Positions 25,914 to 34,722 of a stretch of 64,000 nt of DNA are shown here, piece by piece. This DNA is from Ancrocorticia sp047501485 (lineage in GTDB: Bacteria > Actinomycetota > Actinomycetes > Actinomycetales > Actinomycetaceae). The position numbers and the translations under genes are program-made. The notes beneath the pieces are model-generated. The model was given only the letters and a program-made list of their open reading frames with translations, was not told the DNA's origin and made no database searches. Within the stretch, counting starts at the first letter, position 1, and the number at the start of each line of letters is the position of its first letter. Location: positions 124,001 to 188,000 of the forward strand of contig JAZDRN010000005.1 in the NCBI GenBank assembly GCA_047501485.1. The letters are read 5' to 3'.

Positions 25914-26714
25914 ATGCCCAGCTCCCTCGCGATGATCGACGTCGATGGCACTCTCATGCACCGCGGAGACTGGAACCCCGGCGCACATGAACTGATCACC
26001 CATCTCGCGGAGAAGGGCCTTCATGTGGCGCTATGCTCTGGCCGGCCGACCGGCGGCCTGATCTCGCTCGCACGGGAGATGCCCGCTGTCTCGCTGGTCG
26101 TCAGCAGTAGCGGTACCACTGCTCTGGCACGCGAATCTGAGGATGTCGACGCCTCGTGGCGGATGCTGGACCATCGCACATTGGATCCCGTACTGGTCGC
26201 GCAGGCTATGAAACTCGCCGATCGCGCCGGCATCGAGACGTGGGCCTACACCGCACGCGATTGGCTGGTGCGTGAGATAAGCGCAAGGGTTCGGGATGAA
26301 TGGACGTTCATCGGAGATACACCCCACATCGACCCCATCGTCGGGCGTGAGGACATCGGGAAGTTCCTCTTCCTCGTCGAAGGCCAGGCCCACTCCTCTG
26401 TGCTCGGACAGATCGACGAATGGGAGGGTGTGGGCGTCGTGATGTCCGGGAAGACATACGCAGATCTGGTACCGGAGGTCGCGACGCATACCAAGGGCGG
26501 AGATCTCCTCACCGAGCATCTGGGCATCGGTTGGGAGGACGTTCTGGCGATCGGTGACGGCCAGAACGACATCGGCATGCTCTCCAGAGCGGGCCAGGCG
26601 ATCGGCGTGGCTCCGTTGGCGGAAGACATGCTGCCAACCCCCGCGCGGGGGCAGCGCCGCGGCTATGCCGCCAACACCGCCGAGGCACTGGAGATAGCAC
26701 GCGAGTGGGTGTGA
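25914..26714 (+). CDS. Cof-type HAD-superfamily hydrolase
   Basis: This is a 266-residue cytoplasmic phosphatase-like protein. Motif I DVDGTLMHRGD, motif II SGRPTGG, the cap domain in the middle, Lys in motif III (GGDLLTEHLGI preceded by THTKG) and motif IV IGDGQNDIGML are present. The substrate, probably a sugar or cofactor phosphate, is unknown. The ATG at 25914 is chosen because motif I lies 10 residues after it and GGAAGG precedes it at about 15 bases. It converges with the cyclase gene. Confidence 0.88.
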   Translation: MPSSLAMIDVDGTLMHRGDWNPGAHELITHLAEKGLHVALCSGRPTGGLISLAREMPAVSLVVSSSGTTALARESEDVDASWRMLDHRTLDPVLVAQAMKLADRAGIETWAYTARDWLVREISARVRDEWTFIGDTPHIDPIVGREDIGKFLFLVEGQAHSSVLGQIDEWEGVGVVMSGKTYADLVPEVATHTKGGDLLTEHLGIGWEDVLAIGDGQNDIGMLSRAGQAIGVAPLAEDMLPTPARGQRRGYAANTAEALEIAREWV

Positions 26715-26726
26715 GCGGGCCCTTCA

Positions 26727-27326
26727 CTAATTGTCTGGGACCGTTTTGCCCAACAGAAGGCGAGCGGGCGATCCGCTGAGCCCGACCAACCGCAACGGCA
26801 AGGCGACGATCCGTCCTTCACGAGGAATCGTTCCGATGTCGCAACGGGTGTCCTCGAGCAAGAATTTCCCCGCCTGCGCCAGTTTTCGGTGGAAGAGCAG
26901 AGGGTCTCGATGGGCCACCAGCACTTCTCCGATCAGCACGACCAAACTCGGCGAGCACTCCACCAGAATCTCGATCGCCTCGGGAGCCATCGGTGCCTCG
27001 GATCGGGTATCGACGACGACGGCGGTCGTCGCCGTCCACTCGTATTCCGCACACCTGCCAAGTTCGCCGGAGCGCAGCAAACGGTATGCTCCCACGCAGT
27101 CGTCCGGGCTCAGCGCGTCGATCGTGGCACCGGCGGGATCGAAGTGACGCGGAGCGTCGATGTGTGTGCCGGTCTGGGTTCCCAGGCTCAGCTGCCACAC
27201 CTCGAATCCTTGAGCTGCGTGTCCAACCCAGGGTGCAGTGTGGAAATCCGGATCCCGGTAGCCCTCTTCCCCATAGATCTCGATGGATTGATCGAGGGGC
27301 TTTGTGAGATCGAGCCATTCGCCCAT
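26727..27326 (-). CDS. Cyclase/kynurenine-formamidase family hydrolase
   Basis: This is a 199-residue metal-dependent hydrolase of the cyclase family (PF04199 type). The metal motif is TQTGTHIDAPRHF (HxGTHxDxPxH), and the N-terminus DLTKPLDQSIEIYG is standard. Substrates in the family include N-formylkynurenine and polyketide-like or isatin compounds; here there is no pathway context. It ends 12 bp from the HAD gene. Confidence 0.85.
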   Translation of the reverse strand: MGEWLDLTKPLDQSIEIYGEEGYRDPDFHTAPWVGHAAQGFEVWQLSLGTQTGTHIDAPRHFDPAGATIDALSPDDCVGAYRLLRSGELGRCAEYEWTATTAVVVDTRSEAPMAPEAIEILVECSPSLVVLIGEVLVAHRDPLLFHRKLAQAGKFLLEDTRCDIGTIPREGRIVALPLRLVGLSGSPARLLLGKTVPDN

Positions 27327-27484
27327 AGATTCCTGCGGCTTCCTCGTTCGAGACCGGACAACGTCACAGCGGATCGGTTGTCGCGGGCGTCATTGCCCTG
27401 CATCATGGCAACGCTGCATTTCACCCGCTCTGACAAGTGTAGGGGACGCCGATATTTGAGCAGGGATCCAAACGGAATCGCCGC

Positions 27485-27518
27485 AGCGCGAGCCGAGGCA
27501 CAGCGCGAGCCGAGGCAC
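27485..27518. repeat. 17-bp tandem duplication
   Basis: AGCGCGAGCCGAGGCAC occurs twice head to tail, followed by degenerate continuations (GAGCCACAAGCCACAAGGCACGAGGC, split here by imperfect repeats). It lies in the 287-bp gap between the cyclase and the flavoprotein genes, next to a strong hairpin. Confidence 0.9.
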
Positions 27519-27555
27519 GAGCCACAAGCCACAAGGCACGAGGCAACGCGTAGAG

Positions 27556-27600
27556 GAGAAGCGCGGAGCGCGGCACAAGGCCCCACGCTCCGCGCTTCTC
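27556..27600 (-). terminator. 15-bp perfect hairpin after the KstD-like gene
   Basis: GAGAAGCGCGGAGCG and its exact reverse complement flank a 15-base loop, 13 bases after the flavoprotein stop. The stem is very stable; no T-run follows, so termination is likely but not certain. Confidence 0.55.
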
Positions 27601-27613
27601 ATACAGCTCGCCG

Positions 27614-29260
27614 TTACTCCACCCGTTCCGCCGCCATCCTTCGTGCACCGCGCAGCCCGAAGACCGAAGCGGGGGCGATGGTGGACCCGGGCCCTGGATA
27701 GGTGTGTCCCATGACGCTGGCGGTGGTGTTGCCTGCGGCGTACAGGCCCGCGATGACGGAGCCATCCTCGCGCAGGACCCGTGCATCCTTGTCAGTGAGG
27801 AGTCCACCCTTGGTGCCGAGGTCGCCAGCCACCACCTTGTATGCCGCGAAGGGACCCTTCTCCAACGGGGCCAGGCACGGGTTCGGGCGTACGGTCGGAT
27901 CGCCGTAGTAGCGGTCATACGCCGAATCACCCTTGTGGAAATCCTGATCGATGCCCGTGCGAGCGAAGCCGTTGAACCGGGCGACCGTTGAGCGCAGGTT
28001 GTCGCGATCCACGCCGATCTTGGCGGCAAGCTCGTCCAAGGTCTTCGCCTTGAACTTCAGCCCCTTCTCTTCCATCCCCTTGCTCAGGCCGGGCTGGATC
28101 GAGAAGGTGCGGAAGTAGCGCTTGTTGTATGGGCCAGCGGTGATCATCCAGTAGTCACCGCCGCGATCGTGCTCGATCATGTGGTGGCCGAGATCGATAT
28201 ACGATTCGGCCTCGTTGGCAAATCGTTTGCCCTGCGAATCGACGATCATCATGTAGGGCAACGATCGCTCGCCGACGAGGAAAGCCGGCACCGGCCCCTC
28301 TTGGAACGGTGCGAGAGATGCACCCCACCAGGCGTCGTCCATGTAGTCGACCGCCGCGCCTATCTCTTGCGCGAACTCGATGGGACGGCCGAGGTTGCCG
28401 GGATTTCCTGAGGTGTAGCCGGTGACGTTCTGGTACTTCTTGCGCCACTCTTGGTTGGATTCGAAACCTCCTGCGCCCAGCATCACCCCACGGCGCGCCC
28501 TCAGGATACGCTCGCCGCTTTCAGTTGTGATTCGCACACCCACGACGCGGTCGTTCTCGGTCACCAAGCCGACGGCGGGCGCCTCCAGCAGCAACGGAAC
28601 CTTCCCTTTCACCAGGACGGCGTATGCGAACTGTGCCGCCAAGGCCCCGCCCAACCCGACGAGCTTCTTGCCCCTGGCAAAGCCACCGATGGTTCGGAAG
28701 ACGAACTCGGCGCCTCGCATGAATCCTGCAGGTGTGGACCACGCCCTCCCGAGAAGCCATACATCGTTCGTTCGGACAGGCAATGGCACCACGCCACGCT
28801 GAGTATTCGCCCATACGCCCAGTTTCTTCACGTCGAAGTTCTGTCCCTCGATTGCTCGGCCGATCTTCCCGCCTGGAAGCTCCGGGTAGTAATCCGGGTA
28901 ATCGGTGTCTCGCATGAACTCCATACCATGGCGCTCGGCAGTGCTCACGAAATCCTTGACGCTGTCGATGAACGCCTCGATACGCTCGCGCGAGGATGCG
29001 GGCCCCGGTTCTCCGATGGTGGTGAGCATGTACTGAAGGGCTTCTTCCCGTGAATCCCCTGCGCCTTCGCGCTTCATCAATGGATTGTTCGGCATCCACA
29101 GCCCGCCGCCGGACATCGATGTATTGCCACCCCATTGATCGGTGCTTTCCACCATGATGGCGCTGAGACCTTCGTCGACGGCGCCCAAAGCTGTCGCGAA
29201 CGCCGCCGCACCGCTGCCTACGACGACGACGTCGTACGTTTCGTTCTCTGTTGCTGACAT
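27614..29260 (-). CDS. FAD-dependent oxidoreductase, 3-ketosteroid 1-dehydrogenase-like
   Basis: This is a 548-residue flavoprotein of the KstD/fumarate-reductase family. The N-terminal FAD loop is VVVGSGAAAFATALGAVDEG, followed by STDQWGGNTSMSGGGLWMP; the C-terminal FAD segment is GLYAAGNTTASVMGHTYPGPGSTI. KstD enzymes introduce the 1,2 double bond in 3-ketosteroids; related proteins reduce enoates. No other steroid genes are nearby. The ATG at 29260 follows AAGGGG. It is divergent from a TetR gene, with a 26-bp palindrome between them. Confidence 0.85.
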   Translation of the reverse strand: MSATENETYDVVVVGSGAAAFATALGAVDEGLSAIMVESTDQWGGNTSMSGGGLWMPNNPLMKREGAGDSREEALQYMLTTIGEPGPASSRERIEAFIDSVKDFVSTAERHGMEFMRDTDYPDYYPELPGGKIGRAIEGQNFDVKKLGVWANTQRGVVPLPVRTNDVWLLGRAWSTPAGFMRGAEFVFRTIGGFARGKKLVGLGGALAAQFAYAVLVKGKVPLLLEAPAVGLVTENDRVVGVRITTESGERILRARRGVMLGAGGFESNQEWRKKYQNVTGYTSGNPGNLGRPIEFAQEIGAAVDYMDDAWWGASLAPFQEGPVPAFLVGERSLPYMMIVDSQGKRFANEAESYIDLGHHMIEHDRGGDYWMITAGPYNKRYFRTFSIQPGLSKGMEEKGLKFKAKTLDELAAKIGVDRDNLRSTVARFNGFARTGIDQDFHKGDSAYDRYYGDPTVRPNPCLAPLEKGPFAAYKVVAGDLGTKGGLLTDKDARVLREDGSVIAGLYAAGNTTASVMGHTYPGPGSTIAPASVFGLRGARRMAAERVE

Positions 29261-29289
29261 TGTGCATCCCCTTGTCTCTTCGAGACACT

Positions 29290-29315
29290 TAAACCGGACA
29301 GTGCTGTCCGGTTTA
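29290..29315. promoter_or_regulatory. 26-bp palindrome, likely TetR operator
   Basis: TAAACCGGACAG and CTGTCCGGTTTA are perfect 12-bp arms with a two-base centre, midway in the 69-bp gap between the divergent KstD-like and TetR genes. It resembles operators of TetR regulators that control themselves and the divergent gene. Confidence 0.85.
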
Positions 29316-29329
29316 GTATACTGAGTCAC

Positions 29330-29959
29330 ATGAACCCTACGCATCCGGAAGTTACAGTCAGCGCTCCTCAACGGGTCGAGGGCAGAGGAGGAACCGGGCG
29401 TACACGGGTTGGGAATCGGGGGCCCGCGGCAGCCGCAGAGAACCATGCCGCCCTCATCGCCTCCGCGCGGAAACTGTTCGCGGCACAGGGCTTCCATGTG
29501 CCGCTCACCGCCATCGCCCAGGATGCCGGCGTCGGACAAGCCGTGCTGTACCGCCATTTCCCGTCCCGGATCGACTTGGCACTGGCCGTCTTCGACGAGA
29601 ACTTGAAACGCGTCAAGACCGCCGTCGAGCGGGTGCCCGCTCGAGAGTTGCGCTTCGCGGTGGCATGGCGCGAGCTGGTCGACCTAACGGTCAGCGATGT
29701 TGCCTTTATCGAGACCGTCGTGGAATCTGCGCGCGATCCGCGGGTCGAGGCCCTGCATGAGCAATTGAATGCTTTTCTCAACCCGCTGCTGGAGGATGCG
29801 CAGAAAAACGGGACGGCATCACAAGAGATGACACTAGGCGCCATGTTCATGGCGTTGCGCGCAGCCTACGGTTTGGTGGCGACGCAGCCCTCCACGGATG
29901 TCTCCGCAAGAGCCGAGGTGGAGAGGCTGTTGGAGAGGTTGGGCCTGCCAACCGCCTGA
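29330..29959 (+). CDS. TetR-family regulator of the KstD-like gene
   Basis: This is a 209-residue regulator with an unusual 35-residue Arg/Gly/Ala-rich leader before the helix-turn-helix (ENHAALIASARKLFAAQGF then LTAIAQDAGVGQAVLYRHFPSR). The C-terminal ligand domain is of the SCO4008/TetR_C_33 kind seen beside oxidoreductases. A TATACT hexamer (29317-29322) ends 7 bases before the ATG and there is no ribosome site, so the mRNA may be leaderless. Confidence 0.88.
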   Translation: MNPTHPEVTVSAPQRVEGRGGTGRTRVGNRGPAAAAENHAALIASARKLFAAQGFHVPLTAIAQDAGVGQAVLYRHFPSRIDLALAVFDENLKRVKTAVERVPARELRFAVAWRELVDLTVSDVAFIETVVESARDPRVEALHEQLNAFLNPLLEDAQKNGTASQEMTLGAMFMALRAAYGLVATQPSTDVSARAEVERLLERLGLPTA

Positions 29960-30108
29960 AGAAGAGACAACGGGTTGTGCTTTCTCACGAGATGCTAAAC
30001 GGCCGATTCCGCGCGGTAAGGTCCCTCCGCCACCCTATGCCGTCCGCGTCGGATCGCAACACGGTCCCTCTGCGAAACTGTGGACCCGCGCAACTATGGA
30101 AGACCGGA

Positions 30109-30831
30109 TCAGAATTCGGGCCAATGCTGCTCCAGGCCCGCGAGGATGAACTCGACCTTCAGATCCATGATCGTCCGCCCTGTCCAAGTGTCCTGAGGCT
30201 GGAAGAACACGTTCGATTCACCGGCGGCTTCGCGTAACACATCTAGCCCGCTTCGCCCCTTCTCATCGACCGACCGCATGGACTCCACGCCGAGATGGCA
30301 GGAGAAGACGGTATCGCCTAGAAAATCGAGCGCGAACATGGACTGCCGCCGGGACTTACCCTGAACCGCCAGATTATCGGCGTACACCGCCACAACGCTC
30401 GTGATGTGTGTCGGCGCGGCTGGATAGGCGAACACCAGACGACTCAATCCCGGAAATTCCTCGCACAGCCGCCAGCACTCGTCCGCCCACAGCCTCAACG
30501 AGTCGCGCCAGTGCATACCGGGCTCGGGCAGCGCGATGCTCGCTGCCGCCGAGTCCAGACAGGCGATCACGAGATCGTCTCGGGAGGGGAAAATCCGATA
30601 GATCGCCGCCGTAACAACTCCGAGCCTGCGTGCAACCGCCGAAAGGGTGAAGCGGTCGACACCCTCCGCGACGGCCGCCGCCACGACATCTTGAGCGGTG
30701 AAGACTGGCTTTCGGCCCAACTTCGGCCCACCGGACGGAGAACGAGAGGGGCGAGCGCGAGAAGGCCCGCTGGCCCCCTCACGCTCGCCCCGTATCTCCA
30801 ACGAATCCTCCATCGATCGAGGATATCGCAT
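30109..30831 (-). CDS. TetR-family regulator coupled to the ABC pair
   Basis: This is a 240-residue regulator. A basic Ser/Pro-rich N-terminus (residues 1-35) precedes the helix-turn-helix (FTAQDVVAAAVAEGVDRF then LSAVARRLGVVTAAIYRIFPSR). The ATG at 30831 overlaps the stop of the ABC gene by one base (TGATG), so it is translated as the third gene of that operon. It may sense the transported siderophore or iron state, which is inference from context. Confidence 0.82.
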   Translation of the reverse strand: MRYPRSMEDSLEIRGEREGASGPSRARPSRSPSGGPKLGRKPVFTAQDVVAAAVAEGVDRFTLSAVARRLGVVTAAIYRIFPSRDDLVIACLDSAAASIALPEPGMHWRDSLRLWADECWRLCEEFPGLSRLVFAYPAAPTHITSVVAVYADNLAVQGKSRRQSMFALDFLGDTVFSCHLGVESMRSVDEKGRSGLDVLREAAGESNVFFQPQDTWTGRTIMDLKVEFILAGLEQHWPEF

Positions 30832-32591
30832 CACGCTCCGGTGAGCTGCCAACCCTGCGCGCTGTGCAGGCGTTCCCAGAACCGGGCGTAGGTGCCGCCG
30901 TCGGCAATCAGCTCGTCGTGCGTACCCTGTGCCTCCACACCACCATCCTCTGTGAGCGAGACGATCTGATCGGCGGCCGCGATGGTGTCCAGGCGGTGCG
31001 CGATGATCATGACGGTCGAGTGCGTGCGCAGCTTCTCGATAGCCGCGACCACGTTCGCCTCGTTTTCGACGTCGAGCGCCGAGGTGGCCTCATCCAAGAG
31101 AACGATCGGGGACTGCTTGAGCAGGGCACGCGCGATGGCCACCCTCTGACGCTCACCACCCGACAGCGCCCGGCCTCCCTCGCCGACACAAGATCCCCAT
31201 CCATCCGGAAGTCTCTCTGCTATCTCGGTGACTCCCGCGAGATCGGCCGCCTCTCTGATCTCCTCGCGGCTGGCATCTTCACGGCCGACGGCGACGTTCG
31301 CCTCCAACGTGTCGTCGAACAGGTAAACATCCTGGAAGACCATTGATAGCTGCCCCATCAGCTGCTCCGTGGTCTGGTCCGTGACGGGGACGCCTCCGAC
31401 CTTCACGATTCCCGAGTCTGCGTCGTAGAAACGGCTGACCAGGCGGGCCACGGTCGTCTTTCCGGCACCCGAGGGGCCCACCAGAGCGACCATGTTCCCG
31501 GCAGGTACCGAGAGTGAGACGTTTTTCAACACCGGGCCGGTGTCCGCCGCGTAGGCGAAGGTGACGTCGTCGAACTCGACGGTGCCCGGCGTGGGAAGGT
31601 GGGCCGGCGATGACGGTTCGGGCAACGGCTCGGCGGTAAGGACCTCGTCGATCGCGTCCAGGAGCGGGCGCCGTGACTCCGCCGCCATCGCGGCCTCGGT
31701 GATGGAGGACAGCGTCGACGTGAAACGCAGCGCGAGGCCGATGAAAGCCAACGCGGGGATGGGCTGGAGCGAGCCGGAAACAGCCAACGACCCGGTGACG
31801 GCGATCAGCGCGACGACGACGCCCTGGGTGACCGCCCCGCTGAGCAACTGCCCCACCGTCTCCGACCAATGCGCGCGGAGTTTGGCCGCCCGCGTGTTTT
31901 CAAGCGCGTCGCTCAACGGCTGGAAGTCGTCGCTGCGACCACAAGAGCGCAATGCCCCCTGGCACTGGGCGTATTCCACGATCCGGTTCGCCAGATTCAC
32001 CTCTTCGGGTTCGTGAATGGCACCGCCACGGCGCATGAAATAGGTGGAGGCCAGGGTAATGAGAACGAAAACCGGTGCGGCTATCGTCAGGACCAGGCCA
32101 AGGACAGGATTCCAGAACCAGGCCGCAATGACAAGCACCGCCGCGGATGTCAATCGCGAGACCAGCGGTCCGATCATATGGGCGAAGATCTCGCCCGCCA
32201 TCATCAGCTCCGTCGAGACCATCCGCGAGAGCCGGCCGGACAGCGGGCGTGCAAACCATCCCAGCGGCTGCTTGGACACCTGATCGCCGATCAGCCGATG
32301 AATGCTGTATAGGAAGTCCAGAGCGATGGCATAGGTGCCAGTGGCCTGCACATAGTTCAGCACGAACGAGGTGACTGCCAACAGCGCAAAGGCCCAGAGC
32401 CATCCGCCGACGGTCATGCCCCATACGGCAGCTCCGGAGGCCAGCGAGCTGATCGCCGGTAACAACGCGGCAAGAGCCAAACCCTCGACCACGCCGCTCA
32501 ACGCGGCGATGCCCAGTGCCGGACGCAATGCCGCGGGCTTGGAGATCATGCGCTTCAGGCGCGGCACGATATCGATCAATGGGAGATTCAT
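30831..32591 (-). CDS. ABC transporter, fused permease-ATPase (YbtQ/IrtB-like)
   Basis: This is a 586-residue half-transporter. Six helices form the exporter-type fold (residues 1-310), then the ATPase has GPSGAGKTT, LSGGERQRVAIARA and IVLLDEATSALD. Pairs of this type (YbtPQ, IrtAB) import ferric siderophores despite their exporter fold. Its start overlaps the stop of the partner gene (ATGA). The iron box before the operon supports a siderophore role. Drug export is the alternative. Confidence 0.82.
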   Translation of the reverse strand: MNLPLIDIVPRLKRMISKPAALRPALGIAALSGVVEGLALAALLPAISSLASGAAVWGMTVGGWLWAFALLAVTSFVLNYVQATGTYAIALDFLYSIHRLIGDQVSKQPLGWFARPLSGRLSRMVSTELMMAGEIFAHMIGPLVSRLTSAAVLVIAAWFWNPVLGLVLTIAAPVFVLITLASTYFMRRGGAIHEPEEVNLANRIVEYAQCQGALRSCGRSDDFQPLSDALENTRAAKLRAHWSETVGQLLSGAVTQGVVVALIAVTGSLAVSGSLQPIPALAFIGLALRFTSTLSSITEAAMAAESRRPLLDAIDEVLTAEPLPEPSSPAHLPTPGTVEFDDVTFAYAADTGPVLKNVSLSVPAGNMVALVGPSGAGKTTVARLVSRFYDADSGIVKVGGVPVTDQTTEQLMGQLSMVFQDVYLFDDTLEANVAVGREDASREEIREAADLAGVTEIAERLPDGWGSCVGEGGRALSGGERQRVAIARALLKQSPIVLLDEATSALDVENEANVVAAIEKLRTHSTVMIIAHRLDTIAAADQIVSLTEDGGVEAQGTHDELIADGGTYARFWERLHSAQGWQLTGA

Positions 32592-34426
32592 GCGTGTGCT
32601 CCTCGGTCCAAGGTCGCCGTCGTGGCGTTCCAGAGATGGGCGTATCCGGGCTCGTTCAAAAGGTCTTCGTGGGTGCCGCTCGCCTTGACTCTGCCGTTCT
32701 CCACGAGAACGATCTGGTCGACTCCTCTGATCACCTCGGGGCGGTGCGCGATGAGAAGCACAGTCTTGCCGCGTACCAGATCCGAGAGCGCCTGTTGGAT
32801 CTGGTGCTGGGACTCCGGGTCAGTGAGGGCCGTGGCCTCATCGAGAATGAGGACCGGGGCGTCCACCAGAATCGCGCGGGCGATCGCAATGCGCTGGGCT
32901 TGGCCTCCGGATAGGCCGGTATCCGCGCCGTAGACGGTATCGAAGCCGTTGGGAAGGTCCTCGATCTCGTCGAGTACGCGCGCGGCTCGCGCGGCGTTCC
33001 GAATCTGCTCGTCCGTGGCGGTGGGGCGCCCAAGCGCAATATTGTCGCGGATGCTGATGGAGGGCAACTGCGGGTCCTGCAACACGAAGCCGACGTGGGA
33101 ATACAGGTTCTCGATCTGATCCAGCGGGGCGCCTCCCAGCCGGATCTGCCCCGATTGCGGGTCGTCGAAACGAGCCAGCAGGGTCGCAAGGGTGGATTTG
33201 CCCGAACCGGAGGGTCCGATCAGCGCGGTGATGCTCCCCTCGGCAAGCGTGAACGATACATCGGTTACGGCAAACCCGTCACTATCGCCGGAACCATAGG
33301 TGTAACTGACATTGTCGAAGACGACGTCGTGCCCCTTCGGCTCCGTCCGTTCCGCGCCGTCGTCGAGCACCGGAGTCTCGAGAAGGTCGGTAAGGCGACT
33401 GGCTGCAGCGCCCGCCAGCTGAGCCGACCACATGGAGTTCATCATGACCTCCAACCCGTAAGGGATCAGCAATGCGATGAGCGACGTCGCCAGGACATCC
33501 GCCGCGGTCACAAGGCCGCTATGGACCAACCACGCTCCCCCTCCGAGGTTGATGAGCAGGATGAGCGGAACTGCGAGCAGCGAGGTTCCGACCGAACTCA
33601 CCCGGATGAGCGGGCGAACCCACTCGTAGTAGAAATCCTGGAACTGCTCGGCGGATTCCTGGTAGGCACGATGGGCATGGCCGACACGGCCGAAGGCCTT
33701 GACCACGGTGATACCGGTGACGAACTCGACCATGCGCGCGGAGACGACGCCCAGCTTCTGGTCCATCTGAACGGTCTTCTCCCCCATCCCCCTCATGCTC
33801 AGGCCCATGGCGCCCGCGTAGAGCGGCAGCGTGGCGATCGCGAGGAGGCCGAGCCGCCAATCGATGAGAAAGGCGTAGACCATCAGGGCCAGCGGCATCA
33901 CCATGGCATTGGTGCCGTCGACCGGTTGATGCGCGATGAGATGGTGAACGGTGCCGATGTCGTCTTGCAGCGCCTTGCGAACGCGCCCGGAGTTGGTGGA
34001 TGTGAACCAGACGAGCGGAACGCGCGAAAACCGCCGCACCATCCGCTGCCGGATGAGGTGACCGAGCTTGATATCTGCCAAATGAGTCGTCAGAAGAGCG
34101 ATGTAGTAGAGGAACAGGCGAAGCGTGAATGTGGCGATCAGAATCATGATCCACCGGTTGACCTCGTCCGAGTCGACGTCGCCGCCACTCGCGGTCGCAA
34201 GGAGGATGCCGCCGATCTGCACCAGGGCAACGTATGGGACCACGGCAAGAACCGCGGAGATCACCGCGAGAACCCTGCCGATCGCCAAGCTTGGGGCAAC
34301 GGGCCGCATCAGCTCCTTCAGTGCCTGCGCATCCGCCTTCTGCTGCGCCTTGGCAGCAGCCGCGGCCTCTGTTTCAGTGTGGTTCGATGGCGTGTCCGCC
34401 GCTGGCTCCACTGCTGTCGTCGTCAT
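32588..34426 (-). CDS. ABC transporter, fused permease-ATPase (YbtP/IrtA-like)
   Basis: This is a 612-residue half-transporter with a 40-residue Ala/Glu-rich cytoplasmic leader, six helices and an ATPase domain (GPSGSGKST, LSGGQAQRIAIARA, VLILDEATALTD). The signature is slightly unusual (GGQAQR). Mycobacterial IrtA carries a fused siderophore-reductase domain; this one does not, but a free siderophore-interacting protein is encoded at 19.8-20.7 kb. It heads the operon ABC-ABC-TetR. Confidence 0.82.
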   Translation of the reverse strand: MTTTAVEPAADTPSNHTETEAAAAAKAQQKADAQALKELMRPVAPSLAIGRVLAVISAVLAVVPYVALVQIGGILLATASGGDVDSDEVNRWIMILIATFTLRLFLYYIALLTTHLADIKLGHLIRQRMVRRFSRVPLVWFTSTNSGRVRKALQDDIGTVHHLIAHQPVDGTNAMVMPLALMVYAFLIDWRLGLLAIATLPLYAGAMGLSMRGMGEKTVQMDQKLGVVSARMVEFVTGITVVKAFGRVGHAHRAYQESAEQFQDFYYEWVRPLIRVSSVGTSLLAVPLILLINLGGGAWLVHSGLVTAADVLATSLIALLIPYGLEVMMNSMWSAQLAGAAASRLTDLLETPVLDDGAERTEPKGHDVVFDNVSYTYGSGDSDGFAVTDVSFTLAEGSITALIGPSGSGKSTLATLLARFDDPQSGQIRLGGAPLDQIENLYSHVGFVLQDPQLPSISIRDNIALGRPTATDEQIRNAARAARVLDEIEDLPNGFDTVYGADTGLSGGQAQRIAIARAILVDAPVLILDEATALTDPESQHQIQQALSDLVRGKTVLLIAHRPEVIRGVDQIVLVENGRVKASGTHEDLLNEPGYAHLWNATTATLDRGAHA

Positions 34427-34460
34427 AGCTCTCCTCGGCTATCGAACCGCACCAGGCATT

Positions 34461-34479
34461 CTAGGTAAGGTTCGCCTAA
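34461..34479. promoter_or_regulatory. DtxR/IdeR-like iron box before the ABC pair
   Basis: CTAGGTAAGGTTCGCCTAA matches 14 of 19 positions of the DtxR/IdeR consensus by eye, 35 bp upstream of the first ABC gene. This is the second iron box in the window. Confidence 0.65.
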
Positions 34480-34551
34480 CTCATTTATGAACGCTATTCA
34501 GAATAGAGGAGCGAGAAAACTATGACAAGGGTTCTCAATAAGATTTCAGCC

Positions 34552-34587
34552 TGTGGACATGCGCGGGAATCCACGCGCATGTCCACA
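34552..34587. terminator. 14-bp hairpin between xylulokinase and the ABC operon
   Basis: TGTGGACATGCGCG and CGCGCATGTCCACA are exact complements around an 8-base loop, 136 bp past the kinase stop and upstream of the iron box. It could end transcription from the kinase before the ABC operon. It has no T-run. Confidence 0.45.
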
Positions 34588-34722
34588 CGAGCCCCGTAAA
34601 CCTCGCCTGGCGGCCGGCCAGTCTCACAACTCCAGGCTCGGACGGCTGCACCGGCTTACTCAGATGCCGGCGCAGAAGCAGAGACGAACATGAGGAGCCG
34701 CTTCACGGGATGAGGAGCCGCG

